Shown: piece by piece, positions 10,123 through 22,031 of the stretch
Position numbering within the stretch: position 1 is the stretch's first letter
Layout of the letters: every line of letters begins with the position of its first letter
Origin: Paracyclopina nana
Taxonomy: Eukaryota; Arthropoda; Copepoda; Cyclopoida; Cyclopettidae
Direction of reading: 5' to 3'
Length of the DNA stretch: 64,000 nucleotides
NCBI GenBank assembly: GCA_019096065.1
Contig: JAGUCH010000007.1
Span: 6,780,501 to 6,844,500 of the forward strand
Notes under the pieces: generated by a model
What the model was told of the DNA's origin: nothing
The model's input: the letters and a program-made list of their open reading frames with translations, nothing else
Database searches by the model: none
Program-made: the position numbers and the translations under genes

Positions 10123-12278
10123 CTAGCAGGATTTATCTGCAGACACTGAGGTGAATTTTTGCTCCTCTCCTGGAAAAGATTTGCATAGGTCGATACATTC
10201 TCCACACTTTTTGGAATAACCAGTTCCATAAGTGTCTTTTGAGGCAGACTCGATTGTTGAGATTTTCTTTGCTGCAATGTTGTAGTGAGCAATTTCAGTC
10301 AGTTTCATCTGGATCCCAGTGCATGTGCACTTATCCAGGTCTATTGAAGTTGAACAGGTTAAGCCATCTTCAGCACAAATATGGTGACATTTCATGGTCT
10401 GATTGCCTTGATTTTGGCACCTAGGAAACACAACTTTCTTGCCTGGACTTCCAGCTTCCATTCTATTGAAATCTTTTTAGCAAATATACTGAATTTTTAA
10501 ATATGTATTTTTGTACTTTAAGAGCTCCTCTTGTAGTCTCCTGTCACCAACATCTATAAAGCAAATTTTAAACATTTTATTTGCAAATAAAGAGAAGAGA
10601 CAAACCCAGGACTTCTGGCAAGTCCTCATCAATTTGCCTTGAAGGTTGCATGTAATTATCACTAGATACTTCTGCAACTACATCATCAATTTGCCTTGAA
10701 CGTTGCAAATAGGGATCACTAGGTTCCTCTGTAATTTCCTCATCTATAAACTTTGGAGGCTGGTTATAAGATTGGCTCAGAACTGAGGATGTGGATTCTT
10801 CAGTGGTTGATAACTCCTCTAAAGTTGCTGCATACAAATCTTGTGACTTTTTTGTGTAAACTTCCAACTTTGTTGTATCTAACTCTTCTAATGTTGTTGT
10901 TGTATATAACTCTTCCACTGCAGTTGTAGATAACTCTTCTAATGTTGTTGTTGTAGATAACTCTTCTGTAGTTGAATACAATTCTTCTGATGTTGTTGGT
11001 AATTCCTTTTCAGTTGTTGTATATAATTCATTAGATATTGTATCTGCATATAATTCCTTTATTGTTGTGGATGTTAACTCTTCAGATATTGTTGTGGATG
11101 ATGAAATCCAAGTTGGTTGTAAAGTGCTTTCTTCAGGTGCCAGAGTATTGATGTAAACTAGAAGAACTTGGCAAGGTACTTTTTCAGTTCAAAATCTGCT
11201 TTTTTGTACTCTACTTGGTTTGGAAGTATCTAGCTCTTCTTTAATTAATGTGTCTTGCTTTTTTGCATAAGCAAAGTATTCTTCAGACTCTTCCAAAGAC
11301 TCCAAATCTAAAGTTAAGAGGTATTTCACAGTGATTAAATTCTTGGTAAAAAGCTATGATTTACCATCATCAAATTCTGCTGGGATGTGAGTGGTTGGCT
11401 CATAATTACTTGAAACTGGTTGAGCTGTTGTATCCTCAGTAAACCTCCTGTAAGCTAAAAACAAAGTTACATAGTGGTTTATTCATGGTAAATCTTGCTA
11501 ACCTATTTTAGCCACAGATTTCTCAATTGAGTCATTTTCTACACTGGCAACATATATTGGATTTTCATCCTCTTCTTCTAGTGAATGAGCAGCTTCCACA
11601 TGAAAAAGATTAAGCTTTTATAACTCATAAAATTGATTAACTCTTTACTTGGCTTCAAAATGATGTTTGGTACCACAGGATGACCATTTGAGTCAGTTAT
11701 TAAGTAATCTTGGCTCAGCTCAAATAAATGACCTTAGAGAGAGTTTCAAAAAATATACAAGAAATGAATTATGTTTACTTTTGCTATTTCTGTGGGCCTT
11801 TAGGCTCAAAGCTCCTTTTGCAAACACATGATCAGACCTTGGAAATATGAAATACATTTTCAGCAGAATTCTTGTTTTTAAAATACCTTTTTTGCCTGTT
11901 AGGCCTGCTACATTTGGACAGTAAAGGCTTCCAATTTTCCACAAACATTTTTTGGGCATAAGGCTCATAGCAAAATTGGGTGCAATTGCTGCACAATTTG
12001 GCCATTTGGTGGCTTCCACCAGAGCTTGACATCAGCTGACCAGTGGAAATGTTGTAGATCCAATTGATGCCAAAGTAGCCATTGGCACCATCACATGAGC
12101 ACTTTTTGATGGTCAAATCCACCTCACAAATTCCAGAGGTGAAATCACAAGTATTGGCACATAGGTATTCATGGTGCCCAGGTTTGGCACAGAGGAACTC
12201 TGACAATGACATCCCCCTTTTCAGCCATATTAGCAATAAGGCAAAATAGGCATAACAATGCTGGAGTTTAGTGATCAT
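10123..12278 (-). CDS. secreted protein with two matching ten-cysteine domains and a mucin-like linker
   Basis: I do not recognise the family. Exons (minus): 11887-12278, 11779-11837, 11649-11732, 11503-11592, 11365-11454, about 11216-11307, about 10606-11150, 10490-10553, 10123-10420; about 570 residues. A signal peptide (YAYFALLLIWL) precedes domain 1 (Cys 30-123), spaced C-9-C-3-C-6-C-8-C-1-C-33-C-2-C-3-C-19-C. Domain 2, in the last exon, is spaced C-9-C-3-C-6-C-8-C-1-C-38-C-2-C-3-C-18-C. Between them lies a Thr/Glu-rich linker of EELSTTTTLEEL-type repeats and an acidic part with SRQIDD twice. The join between exons 6 and 7 (about 11130-11216) is unresolved: the simplest splice breaks the frame, and an alternative uses a donor at GTACCT. 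The protein is probably extracellular; its function is unknown. Confidence 0.75.
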
Positions 12279-12319
12279 AATTTTAATTTGCACACTGAAA
12301 TGATGATCCCAGAGATTTA

Positions 12320-14105
12320 TTAGCATAAACATTGCTGCTGTTGAGAATTGCTTCTTCTTCTTCTGCTTGTGGACTTTTTCAAACGGATGACGTCATTGGA
12401 GGAGTGATTAAAACCAGACACATTGGGAGTTGTGCACAATGATGTGCTGTTGGTTGTTGATGTGGAGGTGAAGCTGAATTCAGCCGAGTCCGGATCCAGC
12501 ATTGGCGTGCTCCAAGAGTCCATGGCCATGACATACCTGACAATGAGGCTGAAAGCATCGCTGACACCATCACCGCTCTTCGCAGAAGTCTTGATCCACT
12601 TGGGCACAAATCCACGATCGTGGACTATTTTGGAAATTTCAAAGTCGCTTGGAAGCCTTGAAAACAAATTATTTATCAATGTTGATATTTTGTCAAAATG
12701 TCGATGAGAAAAACAATTGAAAGTTGCTTGAAAGCTCAATAGGATTAATCATTGTTTTGCAGTCAGGCCAACTTTGGCCAACAAATCCGGGACAAATCAA
12801 TGCAAATTGGCTTTCATTTGCTTTTTTGTGACCGACAAACTAAACTAATCCAGAATGCGTTACTTCGCATCTTTGGCCAGGTCACTTTTGTTACAGACTA
12901 ACAATAACTTGAAAAAATGTCATTTTTATCAATGTCGATATTTTGACAAAACATTGATGAGAAAAGCAATTGAAAGATGCTTAAAAGCTCAATAGGATTA
13001 ATTATTGTTTTGCAGTCAGGCCAACTTTGGCCAACAAATCCGGGACAAATCAATGCAAATTGACTTTCATTTGCTTTTTTGTGCCCGACAAACTAAACTA
13101 ATCCAGAATGCGTTACTTCGCATCTTTGGCCAGGTCACTTTTGTTACAGACTAACAATAACTTGAAAACATGTTTTTTATCAATGTCAATATTTTGACAA
13201 AATGTCGATGAGGAAAACAATTGAAAATTGCTTGAAATCTCAATAGGATTAATTATTGTACCGATGTCAGGCCAACTTTGGCCAACAAATCCGGGACAAA
13301 TCAATGCAAATTGGCTTTCATTTGCTTTTTTGTGACCGACAAACTAAACTAATCCAGAATGCGTTACCTCGAATCTTTGGCCAGGTCACTTTTGTTACAG
13401 ACTAAAACTACAGGAATATTGCGGTGTTCTGACCCAGGAAACTTCACCTTGGCATCCAGATCGGTTTTCCACCGTTCCAGGGCTGCGTGGAATGTCCGCA
13501 CGTCCGTCTGGAAGAAGGCATAACCGGTCACAGCGCTACCAGATGGATTTCTCAAAAGGTACCTGATCAAACACAACAATGGCCCCAACGGCTCCTTTGT
13601 AGTAGGCTCTGGTCATGCTGGAGAACCGCTCTTGGCCAGCAATGTCCCACAGTTGGAGCCGGATCTCCAGATCCTCGTTGAACTTGATGATCTTCAGCTG
13701 GAAGTCCACGCCCACTGTGGCTCTGTAGTTATTTCGGTTGCCATAGTAGTTATGCACGTAGCGTTTAATCAGAGCTGATTTCCCCGTGGCCACTTCACCT
13801 ATCACAATCACCTTGTACAATCTGGAGGCTGACCTGCAAAAAGCAGAATATTTTAGATTATTTTTTTTTGCTTTTTTTCTGAGGTCTTACCCATGATTCA
13901 AGTTATTATTGGGGCTGTAGTCAACCACGGGCAAACTCATGTTGCTACTGTAGAAATAGGGCAAGGAAGTTGAGGCTGCTGCTGACGTGAATGAGGCTGA
14001 GGTCGGTGACGAGGCAAAAAAGCCTCGAGAATGACCCCTGCTGGTGTGGCCACTGATTGGTGACTCTTTGAGGCCGAATTGGCCAATGGAAAAGCGTCTA
14101 CTCAT
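12320..14105 (-). CDS. Rab32: Rab32/Rab38-type small GTPase
   Basis: Exons 13891-14105, 13563-13833, 13368-13507 and 12320-12656 encode 320 residues. A long Ser-rich N-terminal extension precedes the G domain. GTPase motifs: P-loop GEVATGKS, WDIAGQERF (Ile instead of Thr before AGQE is the Rab32/38 hallmark), NKSD, and TSAKSGDG. The C-terminus ends in a CLC prenylation motif after a basic/Gln stretch. The family directs traffic to lysosome-related organelles and is involved in pigment granules and mitochondria-ER contacts. Intron 3 (12657-13367) carries tandem partial copies of the end of exon 3. The stop lies only 41 bp from the start of the downstream cysteine-rich gene. Confidence 0.92.
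12657..13405 (-). repeat. about 252-bp tandem repeat containing exon 3 ends of Rab32
   Basis: Three units: the block around GCGTTAC...TCTTTGGCCAGGTC recurs at 12857, 13110 and 13361 (periods 253 and 251 bp). The last is the real exon 3 end; the other two are slightly diverged copies still coding VCNKSDLAKDA and still followed by GTAACGC, the splice donor. The rest of each unit is intron sequence related to repeat family B (GCTTGAAAGCTCAATAGGATT-like). Confidence 0.9.
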
Positions 14106-15947
14106 GATGAGAGACAAGATAAGATTAGGCTCACATTCACCAAAATGTCTCCCCCACAAAAGCAGCAGAAGGCTTCACTTTTTTATTACTATTTTCTAGC
14201 TGCTTAAATGGGTTAAATTTCAGGCTGACAGAAAATTCAAGCTGCTAGCAGCACAAATGTTGTGAAAGAGTCTTACGCTTCTCAGTTCAAGACAAGACGT
14301 TCCGCGCGCGTGAAGAGGTTGCGTGACTCGAGTATTTTATTGTTCCGTTTGTTGTTGCTTTGCTTTGAAGCAGCTGATTTGCTCCTTTCGCAGATTTTTG
14401 CCACCACCTTTTTGTACATCAGGAAAACTAGCACACAGTTGTGGTTTTTTGGCTCTGACTCATTGCATGACAAGTTTCATTGCTTGTTTCACGTGTTTTT
14501 TTTTGCATGTAATGCTGCATTATTTACTCTGATTAAAAAGCAAGTTTAACCAGTTATTTTTGAAAGCCAATCATACATAAATTCAGAGTACTAATGGATT
14601 TTTCCAAGCATACTAGATAAAATTAATTGATTCTTCTTAATTTGTAGTTATGTTTTGTAATGGATCCAAAAGATGGCTGATGTATAATAAATGCCATTTG
14701 GCATTTTTTGCCTGCTGCTTCACACCAAGAAATTTGTCCCAAAAGTTCCTTTCTAAATCATCAAATTTGCCAATAAATATATATTTGCTAATAATTTTAA
14801 GACCACTTTGTTTACCTCTATGCTGAGATCCATTGCTGAGATGCTGAGCCCTCTTACTGTCCACCACCTGCATCAAATTTTTGCATTAATTGTATTATAG
14901 ATCAATTGCTTTTTACCCTTGACATGGCTTTAATCAAAAATAGCGAGAGAAAGCACAGAGGAAAAAAGGGCTTTCTTATCATACAAATTGCGAATAAAGC
15001 CATTGATGTTGGTTATATATCATAATTCAAATCAGATTTATGACCTATTAATCAAACTACTTTATTTAGCGAAATAATTTAGCCAATTTTCACTCAACCT
15101 CTTATACCTTCAAAAATCGAGATTTTCATTATTTTTTTCTATTATTTTTATGTATAATTAAGGAGAAAGTCTTTTTTTTTGGGATTTATTTGAATGCCAA
15201 GACTGCAAAATGTTGTTTATTTACACACCTTGGATTATTGGAACATGTTATGAGATGTCAAAGTGAGTTCTTCGCATAAATTCATGAATTGTTTTAAATC
15301 GCCTTAAACCTAAGAGAGGGGTACATAATACTCTATGAACTAAAGCAGAATCCGATCACTTTTGATACAATTTGAGTCCTCGAAGTGCAAAACAGAGAAA
15401 ATGGTGGCATTGTTGGATTGACAAATCGAAAAGTTTTCGGTTCACATATGGTACAGAATGGTAAAATATTTTAAATGTTGCTTCTTGAATGGTTTCTTCA
15501 GTGTTAGCAGTCTTTCTTGAAAGTCTTCATCATTCACACTTTAAGGAAATCAGCAGCAGCAGTTTGAACAAAAGTGCTCTTCAAAGTAAATGTAGTGCAC
15601 ACACGCAAAACTAATTGGCAATTGCATACACGCAAAATTAGGTAATTTATGAACGAGACGGAGGAGAGAGATGCAACCTTTGTGGTCTTCTTTTTGCATG
15701 TCAGTTCTTCTTCTGGGATGAGCACATAGCATTCCTAGTCAGCACCAACAGATTCGGGCAGTTCTTTCGGCACAGCATTCATTTCCTCGCCACCAAAGCT
15801 ACAAGAGGAATTCGGAATTAGCAACCAGTTCTGAAAGCACTTCCTATGCTATCCAGCTGTCCAAAACTAGATAGAAGCTAACTCAGCGCGCAGCGCCTTA
15901 AAAAAGGTTGGTAATCTTGGCTGTGAAACGTTGAACACGCAGATATT
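14106..15947. other. intergenic, upstream of Rab32
   Basis: A CpG-containing patch at about 14290-14340 is the likely promoter/5' UTR region of Rab32. A related GAGGTTGCGTGACTCG string recurs at about 21885, upstream of FAM8A1. I see no supported gene in the rest; several short open frames have no domain or splice support. Confidence 0.4.
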
Positions 15948-17530
15948 GTGCTGCTGCGCCACTGCGCCCCTGTGCCGCTGCGCCACTGCGCCTCTGTGCC
16001 ACTGCGCCTCTGTGCCACTGCGCCTCTGTGCCACTGCGCCTCTGTGCCACTGCGCCTCTGTGCCTCTGTGCCACTGCGCCTCTGTGCCACTGCGCCTCTG
16101 TGCCACTGCGCCTCTGTGCCACTGCGCCTCTGTGCCACTGCGCCTCTGTGCCACTGCGCCTCTGTGCCACTGCGCCACTGTGCCGCTGCGCCACTGCGCC
16201 TCTGTGCCGCTGTAGAGGTATGCCGCTGCGCCACTGTGCCGCAGTAGAGGTATGCCGCTGCACCTCAGTGCCGCTGCACCTCAGTGCCGCTGCGCCTCAG
16301 TGCCGCTGCACCTTTATGCATCCTTGCCTCTGTGCCGCTGCGCCTCAGTGCCGCTGCACCTTTATGCATCCTTGCCTCTGTGCCGCTGCGCCTTTATGCA
16401 TCTGTGCCTCTGTGCCGCTGCACCTTTATGCAACTGTGCCGCTTCCCTTCTGTGTTGCTAGGTTGTCAATGAGCCTCTTCACCTTTACGCTACCGCTCTG
16501 CTGCACTGCTGTGCCATTTTGTTGTTTGGTTTGAGCCTCTGTGCCGCTGCGCCTCTAAACCGCTGAGCATCTTTGCTCCACAGTGTGACAATAAGCTGTT
16601 ATGCTCTATTGTGCGACACTATGCCGCTTTACTCTTCTCTGAGATATTATACTGCTATGCACTACTGTGTCACTATGCCGCTACATGCTACTATGTCACT
16701 ATGCCGCTATGCTCAAAAGTATGACACTATACCCCTATGCATTACCGTGTGACACTATACTTCCATGCGCTACTGTGTCACACTGTACTACTATGCTCTG
16801 CTGTGTCACTATACCAATATGCTTAACAGTATGACACTATGACCCTATGCATTACTGTGTGACACTATACTTCCATGCGCTACAGTGTGACACTATACTT
16901 CTATGTGCTGCTGTGTCACAATACCGCTAAGGGCTACAGTGTTTCACTGTTCTAGTACTATGCGCGCTGCTGTGTCACTATTTTGCTATGAGCTACTGTG
17001 TCACACTATTCTACTATGCGCTGCTGTGTCACTGTCACGATAGGCTCAACAGTATGACACTATACCCCTATGCTTTACCGCGTGACACTGTACTACTATG
17101 CGCTGCTGTTTCACTATGCCACTATTTTTGCAACAGTGTGACACTGTACTACTAGGCGGTGCATGTCACTATGCTGCTATGCACAACAGTGTGACACTGT
17201 ACTACTATGTGGTGCAGTGTCACTGTGACAATAGGCTCAAAAGTGTGACACTATGCCCCTATGCTTTACCGTGTGACACTATATTACTATGCGCTGTTGT
17301 GTCACTATGATGCTATGCACAACAGTGTGACACTGTACTACTATGTGGTGCAGTGTCACTGTGACGATAGGCAGAAAAGTGTGACACTATACCCCTAGCT
17401 ATGCTTTACCGTGCCACACTGTATAACTATGCGCTGCTGTGTCACTATGACACTATGCACAACAGTGTGACACTGTACTACTGTGCGGTGCAGTGTCACT
17501 ATGCCGTTATGCCGCTGTGTGCCACTGTCA
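15948..17530. repeat. degenerate satellite, 16-bp core
   Basis: From about 15960 to 16210 a 16-bp unit close to GCCTCTGTGCCACTGC repeats almost perfectly. The array then becomes more diverged (CACCTCAGTGCCGCTG and longer higher-order units at 16210-16450). By 16600-17520 it drifts to TGTGTCACTATGCCGCTATG-like sequence. All reading frames are open across the clean part only because the period avoids stops; I do not call genes here. Confidence 0.9.
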
Positions 17531-17647
17531 CCGTGCTGCCCCGCTCTTAATCCTGCGTCACAGCGCCATCTGGCGTAATACTGCGCCACAGCGAATGACT
17601 TGTACACCACACACACACTGTAAAAAGATAAGAAGCTAGCGTGTAAC

Positions 17648-20203
17648 TTACTGTCCCTTTCTCTGTCGTCCTTGTCGTTCAATTTCAGCCACACTTTCTG
17701 GCAACTTTTTGTTCAGCGTTTCCGGCAGCATCAGCGAAAAGAGGCCAGCTGTGCATGAACAAATGCCAAAAATGATCACTGGGATGCCAGCATGCATGGA
17801 TCCCTGAAAGTTATTTTTGCTAATAATGGCGCATTCTTTTGGAAGGCAATTGAGCAGCTCACCAAAAGATCAACGATGTAAGGAGCAGAAATGGATCCGA
17901 TCCTAGCAAAAGTCGAAGCAGTTCCCACAGCCACATTTCTCACTTTGGTTGGGAACAGCTCAGCAGTGTACAAATATGCAATTGCAAACGTCATTGAGAT
18001 GAGGAATTTGCCAATCATGGCAATTGTCACGGGCAGCCACACCATTTCTACCCACAAAAAAGAGGATAAATTCTAAATGTACTCCCTAGTGTTGACAGCT
18101 TTTACCGCCAGGGCTGATGACAAAGGACAAAATGGCCACCAATCCACAGCAAATTCCACCTCCAAGGAAAGTTCCACAATAGCACTTGACTCTTCCAAGC
18201 CTTGACAGCAGTGGAATAATGACAACCACTGCAGGAACCTGAAAAAAAACAATTTTAATTTAGGCGTCCACTTCCCCACCTTGGATTATTTGAGTGGCAA
18301 GAGGAGTTTTGAGAAATGGCTTGAAACTCGCGTACTTTTGCCCACTTTTGCATTAGATTTTGGGCAAAAATGTCCACTTTGAAGTAATTGTAATTGTTAT
18401 GCCAGAAACGCTACACTCTTCGGTTCGCGAGTCGCTCCGCTCGATTATTTACCTCTACGAATCCGGAGACAAAGGAGGATACATATCGGTTCGCTCCCAA
18501 GTTTTTAGAGTTGAAAGACAGCCCATAGTAGACCATGGCAACAATCAACCAGGAGTAGAAGATGTTGAGGGTTCGTTTTCGCATTTCCGGAGTCTCCACC
18601 AGAATGATGAGCTCCTTGAACACTCCATAGACTTGCTCCTTGCGAGAAAGCTCCTTCTCCTCAGCATGCTTGGTTTCAGTCTCCTAAAAAAAGAAAGCAA
18701 GGCTGAAATTCCATTTTTTTGGTGGCAAAGCTCAAGCTACCTGAGAATGGATGTTTTTGAGGATTTCCATCAACTCGTCGTCAGATGGAAGAGTCTTCTT
18801 GTTCCTTTTGGCACCAGCCTTGATGATGGCAAGAGTCTCATCAAACCTGCCCTCTGCCAATAGCCAACGCGGGCTCTCTGGCACAAACCTTTAAATTATG
18901 GTTTTTCAATTAAAAAAGGGTATATTTTAAAGTGGTATATTAATGTACCAGTAATAGGATGCCAGGAGCACACAGGGAATTGAAATGGCCAGTTGTAGAG
19001 CCTTCCATTCCCGAATGAAGTAAGCAACCAGAGGGAGGAGAGCAGCTCCAATTCCAAATGGGAATTGGGTCAGAATACCAAAATACGTCCGGTATTTAGG
19101 GCCACAAATCTCAGTCACTACAATCAATGATTTATAATTGCTTTTTCATAATGAATGTATTTTGAATATATTACCCAGAACAAATCCACATTCAAAGACT
19201 CCAGACACAGAGAACGCAATGAGGAATCGCAAGAAGATGAAGATGACGTAATTGGTGGCAAAAGCTGCTGCTATGCTGGATACCGTCTGGATCACAGCTG
19301 CCACCAGCATTGTCAAGCGACGTCCAAACCTGCAATGCAAATCTTGACGTCAGCAAGCGTTTTCCTCCAGAGCTCAATTTCAGTCCCTCAGACTGAAAGC
19401 CAACTTTGAAGGAGGACATCAAGACTCATTGAATAAACATTTGATTTGAAAAAAACTATTTTACCAAAAAAAATAAAAATGGTCAATGTCGTCAAAACTA
19501 TAATTTAAATGGAAGCTAGATATATTTTTGGCCACTAGATGGCGTTACCTGTCAGAAGCCCATCCGAATACAATGCAGCCAACAAACACTCCGCCCATGT
19601 AACTTCCCTGGATGGTTGACAACAGAGGCAGCCGATCACATACCAAATTCCACTGGTAAAATACATGTGTATTAAATGCAGAATTTAATTGTATTATGCG
19701 AATGCTTACATTGTTCACAATTGTATCCAATCCTTCGGAATGGTCAAATGAAAAGTACTTCTCATCCAGGACGGATTTGGAGCTTTCACATCGGATTCTG
19801 GGCAGAGATTTGGATCTTTGGGCCAAGGCTGATTCAAAGTTGGTGTCAATGTTGCCAAGTCCACTCAAGTCATACATGACACATGACTCATACTTGGAGG
19901 TCAAATTGTTCCTGCAAAAAACCCCCACTAATTGTAGGAATACAGGGATTGAGACATTAACTGTGCTTACACTGGGATGGCAAATTGCTTTTTCTGGTCA
20001 GGTGTCCAAGCTAAGCTGTTCAATTCTGTGATGTAGTCTGTATTGCACCAATGGTCCATGGAGGCTCCGAGGAAGGAGGAGGACAAGTGGTGGAACCCAA
20101 TGAGGCATCCTTCGATCCAGGTGAAGAGGAAAATGATGATTTGCCACTTGTCCTGGTCGCCAACCATGGACAAGATGTCCTCAAACTTGTAATTGGTGGA
20201 CAT
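17648..20203 (-). CDS. SLC22-family organic ion transporter
   Basis: Ten exons (19971-20203, 19710-19911, 19549-19652, 19175-19329, 18949-19117, 18741-18888, 18453-18683, 18106-18238, 17863-18047, 17648-17803) encode 571 residues with consistent phases. It is a major-facilitator transporter of organic cations/zwitterions at the plasma membrane. Diagnostic blocks: the FGWASDRFGRRLTML loop after TM2, VPESPRWLL after TM6, AELFPTKVRNVAVG, and the C-terminal LPETLNKKLPES. A large extracellular loop with several cysteines follows TM1, as in the family. The substrate cannot be told. A TTTGCAG acceptor at about 20230 suggests a 5' UTR intron upstream of the ATG. Confidence 0.93.
19345..19450 (-). repeat. 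dispersed hairpin repeat (family A) in SLC22 intron 3
   Basis: On the minus strand it reads TCAAATG..AATGAG(A/T)CT, then CTTTCAGTC..GACTGAAA (hairpin), then GAGCTCTGGAGGAAAACGCTT. It ends a few bases before the splice acceptor of this intron. Confidence 0.75.
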
Positions 20204-20264
20204 CTTTGAATGATCACTTTAACGATCCCTGCAAACATGTATTCGATACAAATCTTGGCGTAAG

Positions 20265-20360
20265 CAAGCGTTCTCCTCAAGAGCTCAATTTCAGTTTCCG
20301 GAACTGAAAGTCAAGTTGGGAGGAGAGCAACGAGTCTCATTACTTGAGCATTTGAATTGA
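20265..20360 (-). repeat. dispersed hairpin repeat (family A) upstream of SLC22
   Basis: This copy has the same arms and flanks as the copy in SLC22 intron 3 (GAGCTC, CAGTTTCCGGAACTG, AACGAGTCTCATTACTTGA), and it too lies just upstream of a TTTGCAG acceptor-like site on the minus strand. Confidence 0.75.
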
Positions 20361-20392
20361 AAAATTGTATCTTACGGCAACAGCTCTATCTT

Positions 20393-20648
20393 AATACGGA
20401 AAAATAATCCTCAGCGAAACTTGAACGTTTCATCAACTTAAGAGTTTACGTCATTATCTAACATTAACTGCCTTGCCGCCTAAGTGAAATCGAAAACGCC
20501 AATCATCCCTACCACCATCGATTTTTTGACATAGGTGGTAAGGCAGTTGATGTTACATCACGACATAAACTCAACATGGGTAAAACGAAGGAGTGCGAAT
20601 ATTTTACAATGACTCTCAGAAGACTTGGCAAAATTTCTGATTGGGGCT
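20393..20648. mobile_element. fold-back (MITE-like) element, family FB
   Basis: The left arm contains TAACATTAACTGCCTTGCC and the right arm GGTAAGGCAGTTGATGTTACA; the outer right arm contains ATAAACTCAACATGGGTAAA and GAAGGAGTGC. The two halves are near reverse complements over about 120 bp. Five or more related copies lie at 50, 53 and 56.9-59.1 kb. Confidence 0.85.
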
Positions 20649-22031
20649 GCAACGCTTACTTCTCGCATACCTTCTTACCCTTTTAAAGGTATACTAGTAT
20701 CTTTTTCACTCATTACCTTGGACATGACTCGACTCCTCGGTGTTGTCGTCATCGATGCTGGGGTTAAGTGTGGTGGTGATCTGGACACCCACACCAGCCA
20801 CACTTTATGCACGCAACAGTTAGAGCCAAGTGGCCTCGAGCAGATGCTTACAGCCACTGAGCTGACAGCTAACTTAACTTGCACAATTGAAAAATACGAG
20901 CACGCAGCATGATGGACACTCAACAGTTGCTAGCCCCAACTGAGACATCACCAATTATTATGTCCTCTTCAAGTCGACCCCACCAGAAATAATTTACAAC
21001 TTGGGGTTGATTGATATTGATTTTTTGCTCCCTATCTCATCCTTTTTCAATTTCAGCTTGCTTAAGCTCAATTCAGGGAATACAGAAATTTTCTATAATA
21101 TTCTGTATCTGTAGAAATGGCTGCTTAAATGGAATTGTTTCCCTGGCATCAAATTTTGAACAAAGCTTGAAAAAGATTAATTTCGGGATAACTTACATTT
21201 GCTCTTATTGGCTTTTAAATGCACTTGTCAGTCTGATATGTGTATTTTTTTGGCAAAAAAACACCAATTTAGAAATGAGCATTTGACCCCAATATTTGTG
21301 AAGCCATGTCTAGCAAAAAAGAAGAAGTAATGTAGTAATAATAGATTTCCATGATATGGGTGAGTTTTGCAACATGACAGGAACTGGCTAATCATTCAAT
21401 TGATTCATTCATGAACAGCTCAAAATGAAGTAGCCATTATTATGCATTGTGGGTTAGTGAGCAAAACTGTGAAATTACCTGACTAGGAATGTTTTTTTCA
21501 AAATGCTTCATTGTTTCCAAGCAGGATTTTTTTTGCAATTCTTTTTGCATCAGTAGTGAGACAGACTGAAGGAAATTCTTGTTTGAAAATAGTTCACAGC
21601 TAATGTGGCTGTAAATTTTATTGGCTAGTTCGCACATAAAACAATTTCAAGATGAAAGGCTGACACAAAAGAAAGGGAGCAAACTCAACTTTTCTTTTTT
21701 CAAAAGAAAAAACACAATTGAAGAAAACTCATTTACAAATAAAAGCATATTTTTTATTAAACCGTGTCATTTAATAAGCTTAAAAGATATAGACATTTTT
21801 TACTGACTAAAAATCAGAAAAAAATGAATACATTTTTTTCATTTTCAGCAGGATTTTTGTTAAGTAAAGAAATAAGAGAGAATCGAGGTTGCGTGACTCG
21901 GCAAAAAAGTTGCGCGCATTTTCTTATCTGCTGTTGTTTGGCTTTTTCGGGAAATCGATGCATGCAACTTGCAAGGGATTGTTGGGCCCATTGATCAGCT
22001 GATGAAGCAAAAATAACGCAAAATCCTGAAA
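20649..22031. other. intergenic between divergent SLC22 and FAM8A1
   Basis: I see no supported gene. CpG-containing sequence at about 21880-21990 (GAGGTTGCGTGACTCG..., GGCTTTTTCGGG) is the likely FAM8A1 promoter. A short minus-strand frame at 21440-21637 has no recognisable domain. Confidence 0.4.

Noticed and set aside
14262-14876. Several frames of 60-95 codons upstream of Rab32
   Set aside because: Low-complexity Cys/Leu/Phe translation of AT-rich DNA; no support.
15867-16534. Long overlapping open frames on both strands (repeating Ala/Gln/Arg- or Leu/Cys/His-rich)
   Set aside because: They are produced by the 16-bp satellite, which lacks stops in every frame; there are no start, splice or domain signals.
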